Assembly: GCA_943370145.1 (NCBI GenBank)
Contig: CALRPY020000048.1
Span: 1 to 33,078 of the forward strand
DNA from: Ga0077536 sp943370145
GTDB lineage: Bacteria > Pseudomonadota > Gammaproteobacteria > Ga0077536
DNA: 33,078 nucleotides
Direction of reading: 5' to 3'
A program made the translations under genes and the position numbers. Positions within the stretch are counted from its first letter, which is position 1; each line of letters begins with the position of its first letter. Below, one piece after another: positions 16,854 to 24,484 of the stretch. Below the pieces are notes generated by a model that saw only the letters and a program-made list of their open reading frames with translations, did not search any database and had not been told where the DNA came from.

Positions 16854-18062
16854 CTACCGGTATTTCTGCAACTCGAGCCTGGCGATCTGTGCGCGATGGA
16901 CTTCGTCGGGGCCATCGGCGAGGCGCAGCAGACGCGCGACGGCGTAGGCCATGGTCAGGCCGAAGTCGTTGCTGGTGCCGCCGCCGCCGTGCGCCTGGAT
17001 GGCCCAGTCGATGACCTGGCAGGCCATGTTCGGCGCGGAAACCTTGATCATCGCGATCTCGGCGCGCGCCGCCTTGTTGCCGACGGTGTCCATCATGTAG
17101 GCGGCCTTCAGCGTCAGCAGCCGCGCCTGCTCGATCATGATCCGCGATTCGGCGATACGTTCCTGCGTGACGCCCTGCTCGGCCACCGGCTTGCCGAAGG
17201 CGACGCGCGCCATGCTTCGACGGCACATCTTCTCGAGGCAGCGCTCGGCAAGCCCGATGAGGCGCATGCAGTGATGGATGCGACCCGGCCCGAGGCGGCC
17301 CTGCGCGATTTCGAAACCGCGGCCCTCGCCGAGCAGCATGTTCGACAGCGGCACGCGCACGTTCTCGAACTTCGTCTCCGACGCGCGATCCGGCACGCCG
17401 TAGAAACCGAAGATGGGCAGCGAGCGGATCACGGTCACGCCCGGGGTCGCGAGCGGCACGAGGATCATCGACTGCTGCTTGTGCCGGTTCGCGTTGTCGG
17501 GGTCCGTCTTGCCCATGAAGATCGCGATCTTGCAGCGCGGATCCGTCGCGCCGGTGGTGTACCACTTGTGGCCGTTGATCACGTAGTGGTCGCCCTCGCG
17601 GCGGATCGAGGACTCGATGTTGGTCGCGTCGCTGGAGGCGACGGCCGGTTCCGTCATCGCGAACGCCGAGCGGATTTCGCCGGCGAGCAGCGGCTCGAGC
17701 CACTGCTTCTTCTGCGCCTCGGTGCCGTAGCGCAGGAGGGTCTCCATGTTGCCGGTGTCCGGCGCGCTGCAGTTGAACACTTCCGGCGCCAGCGGCGAGC
17801 GGCCCATGATTTCGCACAGCGGCGCGTACTCCAGATTGGTCAGTCCGTCGCTGTGCTCTGATTTCGGCAGCCACAGGTTCCACAGCCCCTGCCGCTTCGC
17901 GATTGCCTTGAGGCGCTCGACGGTGGGGTACACCGCCCACGGCCCCGCTTCCTCGGCTTCCTTCAGGAACTGGGGCTCGGCGGGATAGATATGCTCGTCC
18001 ATGAACGCGCTGATGCGCGCGGCGAGTTCGCGGGTGGTCTGGTTGGCTTCGAAAAGGGTCAT
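16854..18062 (-). CDS. Acyl-CoA dehydrogenase, ACAD10/11-like
   Basis: 402 residues. FAD-dependent oxidation of an acyl-CoA to the 2-enoyl-CoA. Family features include AFAMTEPAVASSDATNI (flavin/substrate loop), INGHKWYTTGATDP, GRGFEIAQGRLGPGRIHHCMR, a FGKPVAEQG loop, and the C-terminal AIQAHGGGGTSNDFGL and RLADGPDEVH. The DGPDEVH ending is typical of the ACAD10/ACAD11 group rather than short-chain enzymes. I chose the ATG at 18062, which has GGAAG about 7 nt upstream; an upstream ATG at 18101 lacks one. It is the last gene of the operon with the Ldi-family protein and the second dehydrogenase, 88 bp after the latter. Confidence 0.92.
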   Translation of the reverse strand: MTLFEANQTTRELAARISAFMDEHIYPAEPQFLKEAEEAGPWAVYPTVERLKAIAKRQGLWNLWLPKSEHSDGLTNLEYAPLCEIMGRSPLAPEVFNCSAPDTGNMETLLRYGTEAQKKQWLEPLLAGEIRSAFAMTEPAVASSDATNIESSIRREGDHYVINGHKWYTTGATDPRCKIAIFMGKTDPDNANRHKQQSMILVPLATPGVTVIRSLPIFGFYGVPDRASETKFENVRVPLSNMLLGEGRGFEIAQGRLGPGRIHHCMRLIGLAERCLEKMCRRSMARVAFGKPVAEQGVTQERIAESRIMIEQARLLTLKAAYMMDTVGNKAARAEIAMIKVSAPNMACQVIDWAIQAHGGGGTSNDFGLTMAYAVARLLRLADGPDEVHRAQIARLELQKYR

Positions 18063-18150
18063 GGGCTTGCTTCCGCTGATCTGCTGGGTGGCGTCGATCA
18101 TAGTGCCGCGCGGGACTGCGGGCGACCCGTGCAGGGATTGCCTGCGAGGC

Positions 18151-19308
18151 TCAGCGATACGCGGTGTATGCGCGCCCGTAGGCTTCGCGCGCGACCACGC
18201 CCTTCATGATTTCCGGCGTACCGTCGCCGATCTCGAGACCCATCACGTCGCGCAGCCGCTGGCCGAAGGACAACGACTGGTCGTAGCCGACCCAGCCGTG
18301 CAGCACGATGCAGGCATGGATGGCCTCGACCGCGACCTTGGGCGCGTACCACTTCGCCATCGCGGCCTCCTTCGTGTGCGCGCGCCCCTGGTCGCGCAGC
18401 CACAGCGTGTGATACGCGAGATGCCGGGCGGCCGCGACGTGCGTCAGGTGTTCGGCGACCTGGAAGGCGACGCCCTCGCGCTGCGCGAGCGGCTTGCCGA
18501 AGGTGTGACGGGCCTTCGTGTACTCGATGGTCTCGTCCAGGGACTGGGCGGCCGTGCCGAGGCAGGCCAGCGCGATGACCGCGCGGTTGTAGTCGAAGGC
18601 CTCCATCGCCTGCACGAAGCCGCCGCCGGCGCCGCCCAGCTGGTGATGGGCCGGCACGCGCACGCGATCGAAGCGCAGCGCGCCGCGTTCACTCAGGCGC
18701 TCGCCGACGCTGAGGTAGACCTCGCGCGTCACGCCCGGCGCATCCAGCGGCACGACGAAGGCGGAGAGGCCGCGCGCGCCCTGCCCGCTGCCGGCGAGGC
18801 GCGCGAACACGATGCAGTCGTCGGCGCATCCCCCGAGGCTGATCGAGGCTTTTTCGCCGTCGATGATCCAGTCGCCGCCGTCGGGTGTCGCGGTGCTGCG
18901 GATGGCGGCCGCGTCGGAGCCCGCGCCGGTCTCGGTGAGACCGAAGGCGACGATGCGCTCGCCGCTCGCGATGCCCGGCAACAGCGCATCCCGCAGGGCC
19001 GGCGCGCCGTGGCCGCCGATCAGGTCGGACGCAATCAGCGCGAGCTGCAGGAACAGTGTGATGCTCAGGTCGCCGCGCCCGAGTTCCTCCGCCGCGATAC
19101 CCGCCAGCACGTAGCTGCCGTCGCTGCCGCCGAGGGCCTGTGGCACACGGATGCCCAGCACCCCGAGTTCTCCCAGTTCACGGATCCGTTCGCGTGGCAG
19201 CGGCTCGCCGCGGTCCCACGCGGCGGAAAACGGCCGCAGGCGTTCATCCGCATAGCGCCGCACCGCAGCCTGGAATGCGGACTCGGTGTCATCGAGATCG
19301 AAATTCAT
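18151..19308 (-). CDS. Acyl-CoA dehydrogenase, Asp at the catalytic Glu position
   Basis: 385 residues, typical of the short/medium-chain acyl-CoA dehydrogenase fold. FGLTETGAGSDAAAI binds flavin and substrate, INGEKASISLGG-like DGEKASISLGG follows, and RHTFGKPLAQREGVAFQVAE is the usual loop. In the C-terminal motif where most relatives have YEGT, this protein has IGDGT, so the catalytic Glu aligns with Asp362. The alternative helix-G Glu of isovaleryl-CoA dehydrogenase is Asn (DYNR). Asp bases are known in some alicyclic acyl-CoA dehydrogenases, so the substrate may be unusual. GGAGG lies 7 nt before the ATG. It follows the Ldi-family gene by 86 bp. Confidence 0.92.
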   Translation of the reverse strand: MNFDLDDTESAFQAAVRRYADERLRPFSAAWDRGEPLPRERIRELGELGVLGIRVPQALGGSDGSYVLAGIAAEELGRGDLSITLFLQLALIASDLIGGHGAPALRDALLPGIASGERIVAFGLTETGAGSDAAAIRSTATPDGGDWIIDGEKASISLGGCADDCIVFARLAGSGQGARGLSAFVVPLDAPGVTREVYLSVGERLSERGALRFDRVRVPAHHQLGGAGGGFVQAMEAFDYNRAVIALACLGTAAQSLDETIEYTKARHTFGKPLAQREGVAFQVAEHLTHVAAARHLAYHTLWLRDQGRAHTKEAAMAKWYAPKVAVEAIHACIVLHGWVGYDQSLSFGQRLRDVMGLEIGDGTPEIMKGVVAREAYGRAYTAYR

Positions 19309-19394
19309 CGGCGGCCTCCGTGGGCGCCCGGCAAGCGCGGGTCGAAACCAGCTTCAGCGGCGCGTGCGCGGTCGAGCCGCGTCGTACCTGGCGC

Positions 19395-21320
19395 TCATGC
19401 CTGCGGCAGCACGCGCAGCGGCGTGCGGCCGTCGAGGTCGACGTGCACGCGCAGGCAGCCGCCGCCGTCCGCCGTACCGCCGTCCTCCACGCAGCCTTCG
19501 AAGCGGTAGCGCGCCCCGGGTCGCAGCTGCGCGATGCCGAGCGCGAAGCGCCCCGCCCCGCGGCCGGGGTAGAGCACGGCTTCGAGGGCCGCGCCGTCGC
19601 TGACGGCGCGGGCCGGCAGCACGTCCGGGTAGGCGAGGTCGGCAATCACGGGGCCGTCGCGCCACTGCTCGCTGGGCCCCCTGTTGACGAGATCGGCCAG
19701 GCCGTTCGCGCGGCCCACGCGCGTCTTCAGCATGAACGCGTGCGACCACGTCGAGCAGCCGGGGTAGCTCAGCACGCCGCCCGCGCGATTGGTGTGGAGT
19801 TCGCCCATGGCGGCCAGCACCGCGGCGAGCGCGTCGCCGTCGCCCAGCTCGCGGGCGGCCATGCCGAGCGCGCCGAGCGCGTAGGCGGTGTTGAAGCGAT
19901 AGTTGCCGGCATCGAGCCAGGGCTTCAGCGGAATCAGCTCGAGGCCGTGCGCGCCCTGGCGGAACAGTTCCTGGCGCGCGATTTCCCACGCGCGGAGCGC
20001 GAGATCGGGAAACACGGGGTGCATCCAGAACGCGAAGATCGCGTCTTCCTTGGACGACGACAGGCCCGGGATCGTGAAGCCGGTGCGCGTCGAGCGGATC
20101 AGCACGAAATGGCCGTCGACGTCGATGAACTCCTCTTCGAGTCGTTGACGGTACTGCGCTTCGATGTCTGCCCAGTGGCGCGTGCCGTGCAGGCGGTCGT
20201 AGGCGAGGATGCCGAGCGCCGCCTGGTTGTTGCAGAGCGGATAGATCCAGTTCGGCTCGCAGGGGAACAGGCAGAATTCGGAGTTGCGGGCATTCTCGAC
20301 CAGCGTGCGCACGAGCGACGGATGGTCGTGCACGTAGCGCTCGCCGCTCGCGCGCTGCAGGGTCAGCGCGCCCGGCGCGTCGTAACGCCGGTCGCCGGTC
20401 GCGAGCGCATACAGGCCGAGCTGCGCGGCGTACCAGCCGGAGTACATCACGTTGTCGCGCGCGATCGGGTCGGGCTCGTGGCGGAAGTTGCCCCACAGGC
20501 TCTCGAGCGCCCAATACTTCCAGACGACGTGCTGCTTCTTCTTCTCGATCAGGTTTTCCTGGGCCTGCTTCAGGTAGCCACGCAGCGCCGGCAGGTGGAC
20601 GTAGTTGGCGAGGCTCAGCACGTAGCCGAGGTTGTTGATCTGGTAACGGATCGCGCTCGGCTGGAACTGGTCGATGAAATCGAAGCCGGCAAAGCCTTCG
20701 ACCGGCTGCAGCGCGCGGTCGAGCGCGTAGCGCAGCGCCGCGAGATCGTCGGCGGAGAGTTCGTCGACCTGTGGCGTGACGCCGTCGGCGAGCACGACGG
20801 TGGCCGCCGGCTGCCAGTGGCCGAGCACGGCGTTGCGCGCGTCGCGCCGCGCGCGTTTGCGCGCGAGCATGCGGCGGTGGATCCGCCAGCCGCCGCCGAC
20901 TGTCCCCGCGGCGAGCAGCGCGACGAGAATCGGCGAGCCGGGCAAGGTCTGCGCGTGCCCCATCGCGCCGGCGGCGAGCGCCCCGCCCAGCCACACCGCG
21001 ACGGGCGCGGCCTGGTTGCCGGTGCCGAACCACAGGAGCAGCCCCACCACGAACAGCAGCACCGTCAGCAGCGCGCAGCCGAGATGCAGCAACATGCTCC
21101 ATGGCCCCCCGGCCAGGAAATGCAGGAAACCGCCCCCCGGAAACGCGAGCCCGAGGCCGAAGGCCTGCAACCCGGGCGTGGACGCTGCAAATGCCAGCGC
21201 AAGGCCCGCTGCGCAGAGCGCGAGATAGGCGAGCCCGGTACGGCGCAGGCGGCTCGCGGTGATCGGCCCGATGCTGCCGTGGCGTTCGGGCAGGCGGACG
21301 GAGGCGAGGACGGCGCTCAT
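19395..21320 (-). CDS. Membrane-anchored linalool dehydratase/isomerase (Ldi)-family protein
   Basis: 641 residues. Four or so hydrophobic helices (about 28-47, 75-98, 105-125, 129-147) precede an (alpha/alpha)6-barrel of the Ldi family. Against Castellaniella LinD from memory, the matching landmarks are GFDFIDQF (Asp214), DPIARDNVMY, GLYALATGDRRYDA, the Cys pair CEPNWIYPLC (Cys354, Cys363) with the same spacing, and YDRLHGTRHW. The LinD catalytic His position (MYKGH) is Trp296 here. N-terminal helices plus about 640 residues recall the membrane-anchored linalool isomerase of Thauera linaloolentis, so allylic alcohol isomerisation is plausible but unproven. A beta-rich extension (about 545-641) ends the protein. 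The ATG overlaps the stop of a 51-codon gene, which sets the start; longer in-frame extension runs into repeat DNA. Confidence 0.78.
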   Translation of the reverse strand: MSAVLASVRLPERHGSIGPITASRLRRTGLAYLALCAAGLALAFAASTPGLQAFGLGLAFPGGGFLHFLAGGPWSMLLHLGCALLTVLLFVVGLLLWFGTGNQAAPVAVWLGGALAAGAMGHAQTLPGSPILVALLAAGTVGGGWRIHRRMLARKRARRDARNAVLGHWQPAATVVLADGVTPQVDELSADDLAALRYALDRALQPVEGFAGFDFIDQFQPSAIRYQINNLGYVLSLANYVHLPALRGYLKQAQENLIEKKKQHVVWKYWALESLWGNFRHEPDPIARDNVMYSGWYAAQLGLYALATGDRRYDAPGALTLQRASGERYVHDHPSLVRTLVENARNSEFCLFPCEPNWIYPLCNNQAALGILAYDRLHGTRHWADIEAQYRQRLEEEFIDVDGHFVLIRSTRTGFTIPGLSSSKEDAIFAFWMHPVFPDLALRAWEIARQELFRQGAHGLELIPLKPWLDAGNYRFNTAYALGALGMAARELGDGDALAAVLAAMGELHTNRAGGVLSYPGCSTWSHAFMLKTRVGRANGLADLVNRGPSEQWRDGPVIADLAYPDVLPARAVSDGAALEAVLYPGRGAGRFALGIAQLRPGARYRFEGCVEDGGTADGGGCLRVHVDLDGRTPLRVLPQA

Positions 21321-21472
21321 CGCGCGCGGTCCCCGAGGTGCGCGGGACGCCAGTCGGACGGGTCGACCGTCGCGGCGCGGCGCGCTTCGAGCAGGGGTCC
21401 AAGCACGGGCAGCCTGCATGCAGCGCGCAAGAGCAGGCTCGCGACGACACCACCGACGACGCAGCACAACAT
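21317..21472 (-). CDS. Small single-pass membrane protein, coupled to the Ldi-family gene
   Basis: 51 residues: MLCCVVGGVVASLLLRAACR (one hydrophobic helix) then a charged tail ending DWRPAHLGDRAR. GGGGG lies about 8 nt before the ATG at 21470-21472; an in-frame ATG 6 bp upstream is the alternative. Its TGA overlaps the ATG of the Ldi-family gene, which has no clear ribosome site of its own, so the two are probably coupled. I recognise no family. A small partner subunit or simply a leader peptide are both possible. Confidence 0.5.
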   Translation of the reverse strand: MLCCVVGGVVASLLLRAACRLPVLGPLLEARRAATVDPSDWRPAHLGDRAR

Positions 21473-21548
21473 GGGCATTTCCCCCGGAAGTCTTGTCGCA
21501 GCAACATAGAGGAAGCGACTGGCGAACGCCACGGCGCGAGTCACTCCA

Positions 21549-21710
21549 CCTCTCCCGCTCCGGGAGAGGTCGACGCCGAAGGCGGAGGCATGCGCCGGCG
21601 CTGCGACTAGCGGAGACGCCCCTCACCCGGCCTCGCGGCCGGCCTCTTCCGGGGCGGGCTGTCTCTTGGTCACATTTGAACGCGGGTACCGGGGTACAGA
21701 CCTTGATGGG
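21549..21710. repeat. REP-like stem-loop pair plus linker
   Basis: A perfect stem CCTCTCCCG / CGGGAGAGG with loop CTC (21549-21569) leads to GTCGACGCCGAAGGCGG, a second GC-rich REP arm near 21640-21660, and a linker GGCTGTCTCTTGGTCACA ending GCGGGTACCGGGGTAC. The linker joins the next CCGAG element. The first part is homologous, in inverse orientation, to 6878-7019. It lies upstream of the leftward small membrane protein gene. Confidence 0.75.
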
Positions 21711-22071
21711 CCACCGAGAACACCGGGAACACCGAAATTTTTCGAGTGGCGCTGGGCCAGCGGTCGACGGCATGGCCATTGCCCGGACCACGCTCGACAA
21801 TGCGACTTCTCCGTGTCCTCCAGGCTCTCCGTGGTGAAACCCGGCGTTGCCGCGGCAACAGGCGCCGAATCTTGACCACGGAGAGCACGGAGGACACGGA
21901 GAAGAACGGTGAATGCCGGAATGCGCCTCTGTCTTGGCAATGCCGGCCGGGCGGCACCTGCCCACCCGATCCTCTCGGTGTTCTTGGTGTTCTTGGTGGC
22001 CCGTACGAACACGAACGCCGGCACCCGCGTCTGCCGGGGAGCTTAGCCCGGTCCCCCGCAGGCCTGAGGGT

Positions 22072-22122
22072 AGAAAAGAGAAAAGGTGTCAGATTTGAAA
22101 TCTGACACCTTTTCTCTTTTCT
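22072..22122. repeat. GGTGTCAGATTT palindrome, copy P4
   Basis: The longest copy: a perfect 51-bp palindrome with 25-bp arms (AGAAAAG, AGAAAAGG, then TGTCAGATTT) and a central G at 22097. Confidence 0.9.
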
Positions 22123-22125
22123 CGG

Positions 22126-22186
22126 CTAACGATTCTCGATGCCAGTGTCAGAACCGGCAGGCCCCTGGACCCTACAGAACGTCTGA
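22126..22186 (+). pseudogene. IS110-family transposase, 3' remnant d
   Basis: Begins CTAACGATTCTCGATGCC, matching remnant a at the same truncation point, and continues through an extra C (CCCCTGG versus CCTTGG) that shifts the frame before the original stop. It is the most decayed of the four remnants. Confidence 0.7.
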
Positions 22187-22216
22187 GCGCAGCGCGGGAC
22201 ACAGTTGCTCGGTGGC

Positions 22217-22297
22217 CCAACAGCACGTGAACACCGGCACCCGCGTTCAATTGTGACCAAGAGACAGCCCGGGGCGGGAGAGGCGAAGATCTTTCAC
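22217..22297. repeat. Linker plus REP-like module, inverted
   Basis: On the minus strand: GTGAAAGATCTTCGCCTCTC, CCGCCCCGGGCTGTCTCTTG and the linker ending GCGGGTGCCGGTG, which leads into a GCCACCGAG arm. The segment GAAAGATCTTCGCCTCTCCC is also found at about 6879-6897. It lies about 73 bp downstream of the superoxide dismutase stop codon. Confidence 0.65.
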
Positions 22298-22369
22298 GGT
22301 GGGAGACGCCGCGCCAGCGACGGACCGAAAAGGCCGGGGCCGCGACCGCGGCCCTGGCCTCGACGGAAC

Positions 22370-23080
22370 TCAAGCGCCCAGGTTGGCGGCGGCGAATTCC
22401 CAGTTGATGAGCTTCGCGAGCAGCGCGTTGACGTAGTCGGCGCGCAGGTTCTGGTAGTCGAGGTAGTAGGCGTGCTCCCAGACGTCGATGGTCAACAGCG
22501 CCGTCTGGCCCTTGGTCATCGGCAGCTCGGCGTTCGGCGTCTTGACGACCTTCAGCGCATCGCCCTCCTTCACCAGCCAGGCCCAGCCGCTGCCAAACTG
22601 GGTGGTCGCGGCGGTCAGCAGTTCCTGCTTGAGCTGGTCGACCCCGCCGAAGGAGGCTTCGATTTTCGCCTTCAGCGCCGCCGGCGGCTCGCCGCCGCCC
22701 TTGGGCCGCAGGCTGTGCCAGTAGAAGGTGTGGTTCCAGATCTGGGCGGCATTGTTGAAGATGCCGGCCTTGTCCGCCTGCCCGGCGCTCGCCTTGATGA
22801 TGTCCTCGAGCGCGCGGCCTTCGAACTCGGTGCCGGCGATCAGCTTGTTGAGATTGTCGACATAGGCCTTGTGGTGCTTGCCGTAGTGGAAGCCGATCGT
22901 GCGCGACGAGATCACGGGATCGAGCGCCTGATCGGCATAGGGCAGCGGCGGCAGCTCGATTGCCGCCGGAGCCTGGGCGGCAGCCTGGCCGCCGGCGAGG
23001 GTGCTTGCAGCCGCCACGGCGGCGGAAGTAGCCAGGAATTCTCTACGTTTCACGTTTCCCCCATCTTGGTCTCGGGTCAT
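22370..23080 (-). CDS. sodB: Fe-superoxide dismutase with Tat signal peptide
   Basis: 236 residues. Converts superoxide to oxygen and hydrogen peroxide. A twin-arginine signal (KRREFLATSA, Arg12-Arg13) with an Ala-rich core ending near AAAQA (about 32-36) predicts export of the folded enzyme. Metal ligands are His65 (FHYGKHH), His117 (NHTFYWH), Asp199 and His203 (DVWEHAYYLDY). Gln113 in NAAQIWNHTFYW is the Fe-type position, so iron is more likely than manganese. GGAG lies 8 nt upstream of this ATG; a GTG nine codons downstream would keep the signal but its spacing is poor. A TAAAAT (23117-23122, minus strand) is a possible -10, so it may be transcribed alone. Confidence 0.92.
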   Translation of the reverse strand: MTRDQDGGNVKRREFLATSAAVAAASTLAGGQAAAQAPAAIELPPLPYADQALDPVISSRTIGFHYGKHHKAYVDNLNKLIAGTEFEGRALEDIIKASAGQADKAGIFNNAAQIWNHTFYWHSLRPKGGGEPPAALKAKIEASFGGVDQLKQELLTAATTQFGSGWAWLVKEGDALKVVKTPNAELPMTKGQTALLTIDVWEHAYYLDYQNLRADYVNALLAKLINWEFAAANLGA

Positions 23081-23186
23081 CGATGTTGCTCCAACATTCG
23101 AAAGTTGCAGTGCCGCATTTTACGACACGGCAACGCTGCGCGGGTTCCTGCCACCCCGACCAGGATGCATCGGTCGCGGAAAACAC

Positions 23187-23570
23187 CTACGGCGTCTCGA
23201 AGACGAGGTAGCCCGCGAGCAGCAGGCCCAGCACCGCAAGCGACAGCGACATCGCCACCGCGTAGACGCGCGAGTAGCGCGCCGGAAGATCAATGGCGGC
23301 CAGTGTAGCGACGAACCGGTGATGCTGGACGACCGCGCCGATGATGCCGAGCGAGCCGACGACCACGAAGCCGATGCCGAACAGCGCCGACGCGTGAATG
23401 CCACCCGGCGGCAGGACCGCGCCGGGCTGGGCGCCCATCACCAGCACGAAAAGGCTGAAACGCGCCATCACGACGCCAATCGCGATGATCGTCAGGCCCG
23501 TGCGCAGCCACGCAAGCAGGGTGCGTTCGGCGGCAAAGAAGACCCGGGGGTCGCTGTCGGCTATCGGCAT
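23187..23570 (-). CDS. DUF202 inner-membrane protein
   Basis: 127 residues. The DUF202 signature DPRVFFAAERTLLAWLRTGL opens the protein, and three membrane helices follow (about 22-45, 63-85, 103-124). The function of the family (E. coli YidH type) is unknown. I chose the ATG at 23570 because GGGGGAA is 5 nt upstream and the signature starts at once; longer in-frame forms add low-complexity Arg/Pro sequence that overlaps the hydratase gene. It starts 22 bp after the enoyl-CoA hydratase stop and is probably co-transcribed with it. Confidence 0.85.
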   Translation of the reverse strand: MPIADSDPRVFFAAERTLLAWLRTGLTIIAIGVVMARFSLFVLVMGAQPGAVLPPGGIHASALFGIGFVVVGSLGIIGAVVQHHRFVATLAAIDLPARYSRVYAVAMSLSLAVLGLLLAGYLVFETP

Positions 23571-23592
23571 CGTCGTTCCCCCGCGCGATGGC

Positions 23593-24357
23593 TCAGCGCC
23601 CCGTCCAGCGCGGAGGCCGCTTCGCGGCGAACGCGGCCGCGCCCTCGACCGAATCATCAGTCGCACGGAGGAATTCGAAGAGGTCACGCTCCACGGCCAG
23701 GCCCTGCGCCAGGGGCAGATCGAGGCCGCGCATCACCGCCTCGCGGATTTTTTGCACCGCAAGCGGCGCGCCGCGCAGGATGGCGGCGGCAATGGCCTCG
23801 CATTTCGCCATCAGATCGGCTGCCGGTACGACGTGGTCGACGAGCCCCAGGCGCAGCGCTTCCGGGGCATCGACCCGCTCGCCGGTATAGAGCATCTCCA
23901 GCGCACGCCCGAGTGGAATGAGGCGGGGCAGCCGCTGCGTGCCGCCGCCGCCGGGCAGCAGACCGATCAGCACCTCGCCCAGCCCGAACTGCGCGTGGCT
24001 TGCCGCGACGCGGATGTCGCAGGCCAGCGCCTGCTCGAGGCCGCCACCGTTACAGTGGCCGTTGATCGCGGCGATGATGGGCTTGGTCATCGACCCCAGC
24101 ACCGGGAACAGGCGATTGACGGGCTCGGTGGCCGCGCGGTCCTCGCCGTAGTTGGCCTTGATGTCACTGCCGACGCAGAAGGCCCGCTCGCCGCTGCCGG
24201 TGAGGATGGCGACACGCAGCGCGGGGTCGTCCCGGAACGTTTCCCAGGCCTTCGCAAGCAGTTCGTAGGTCTCGAAATCACAGGCGTTGAGACGCTCGGG
24301 GCGGTTGATCGTGACGAAGGCGATGGCGCCGCGGGTTTCGAACTGCACCTTGCTCAT
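23593..24357 (-). CDS. Enoyl-CoA hydratase/isomerase (crotonase family)
   Basis: 254 residues. Both catalytic Glu positions of hydratases are kept: Glu108 (GGGLEQALACD) and Glu128 (FGLGEVLIG), 20 residues apart as in rat mitochondrial hydratase. The oxyanion-hole segment AFCVGSDIKA and GGGGTQRLPR are typical. It adds water to a 2-enoyl-CoA or catalyses a related crotonase reaction. AGGAAACAG precedes the ATG at good spacing; an upstream in-frame ATG would add nine residues. It diverges from the LuxR-type regulator. With the acyl-CoA dehydrogenases it could form part of one beta-oxidation-like route, although a repeat island and two genes separate them. Confidence 0.92.
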   Translation of the reverse strand: MSKVQFETRGAIAFVTINRPERLNACDFETYELLAKAWETFRDDPALRVAILTGSGERAFCVGSDIKANYGEDRAATEPVNRLFPVLGSMTKPIIAAINGHCNGGGLEQALACDIRVAASHAQFGLGEVLIGLLPGGGGTQRLPRLIPLGRALEMLYTGERVDAPEALRLGLVDHVVPAADLMAKCEAIAAAILRGAPLAVQKIREAVMRGLDLPLAQGLAVERDLFEFLRATDDSVEGAAAFAAKRPPRWTGR

Positions 24358-24484
24358 CGACTGTTTCCTGTGTGCCGGGCGCAAGCACGATGACTGTTTC
24401 GCTTCCCCGCGTCAAAACCCGGCCCGGCAGCGCGCCGCGACCCGCCGGCTTCGGGCCTGCCGGTGATGATCGAGCGCAAATCCT

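Larger units (their letters stand above)
21711..22216 (+). repeat. Composite repeat B (about 506 bp), including CCGAG element copy 4
   Basis: The CCGAG element (21711-22000) has outer arms GCCACCGAGAACACC and GGTGTTCTTGGTGGC, and inner arms CTCTCCGTGGTGAAA and ACCACGGAGAGCACGGAG. It is followed by GAACACGAAC, GGGGAGCTTAGCCC, GGCCTGAGGG, palindrome P4, an IS110 remnant and GGTGGC. Order and junctions match composite A in reverse. It fills the gap between the small membrane protein gene and the superoxide dismutase gene (21473-22369), in which I find no gene. Confidence 0.8.

Noticed and set aside
19140..21509. Long plus-strand open frame opposite the Ldi-family gene
   Set aside because: Composition is that of an antisense shadow, while the minus strand shows Ldi-family motifs and coupled starts.
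21320..21965. Longer N-terminal extension of the Ldi-family protein reaching into the repeats
   Set aside because: The extension translates repeat DNA, and the ATGA overlap with the small membrane protein gene fixes a natural start at 21320.
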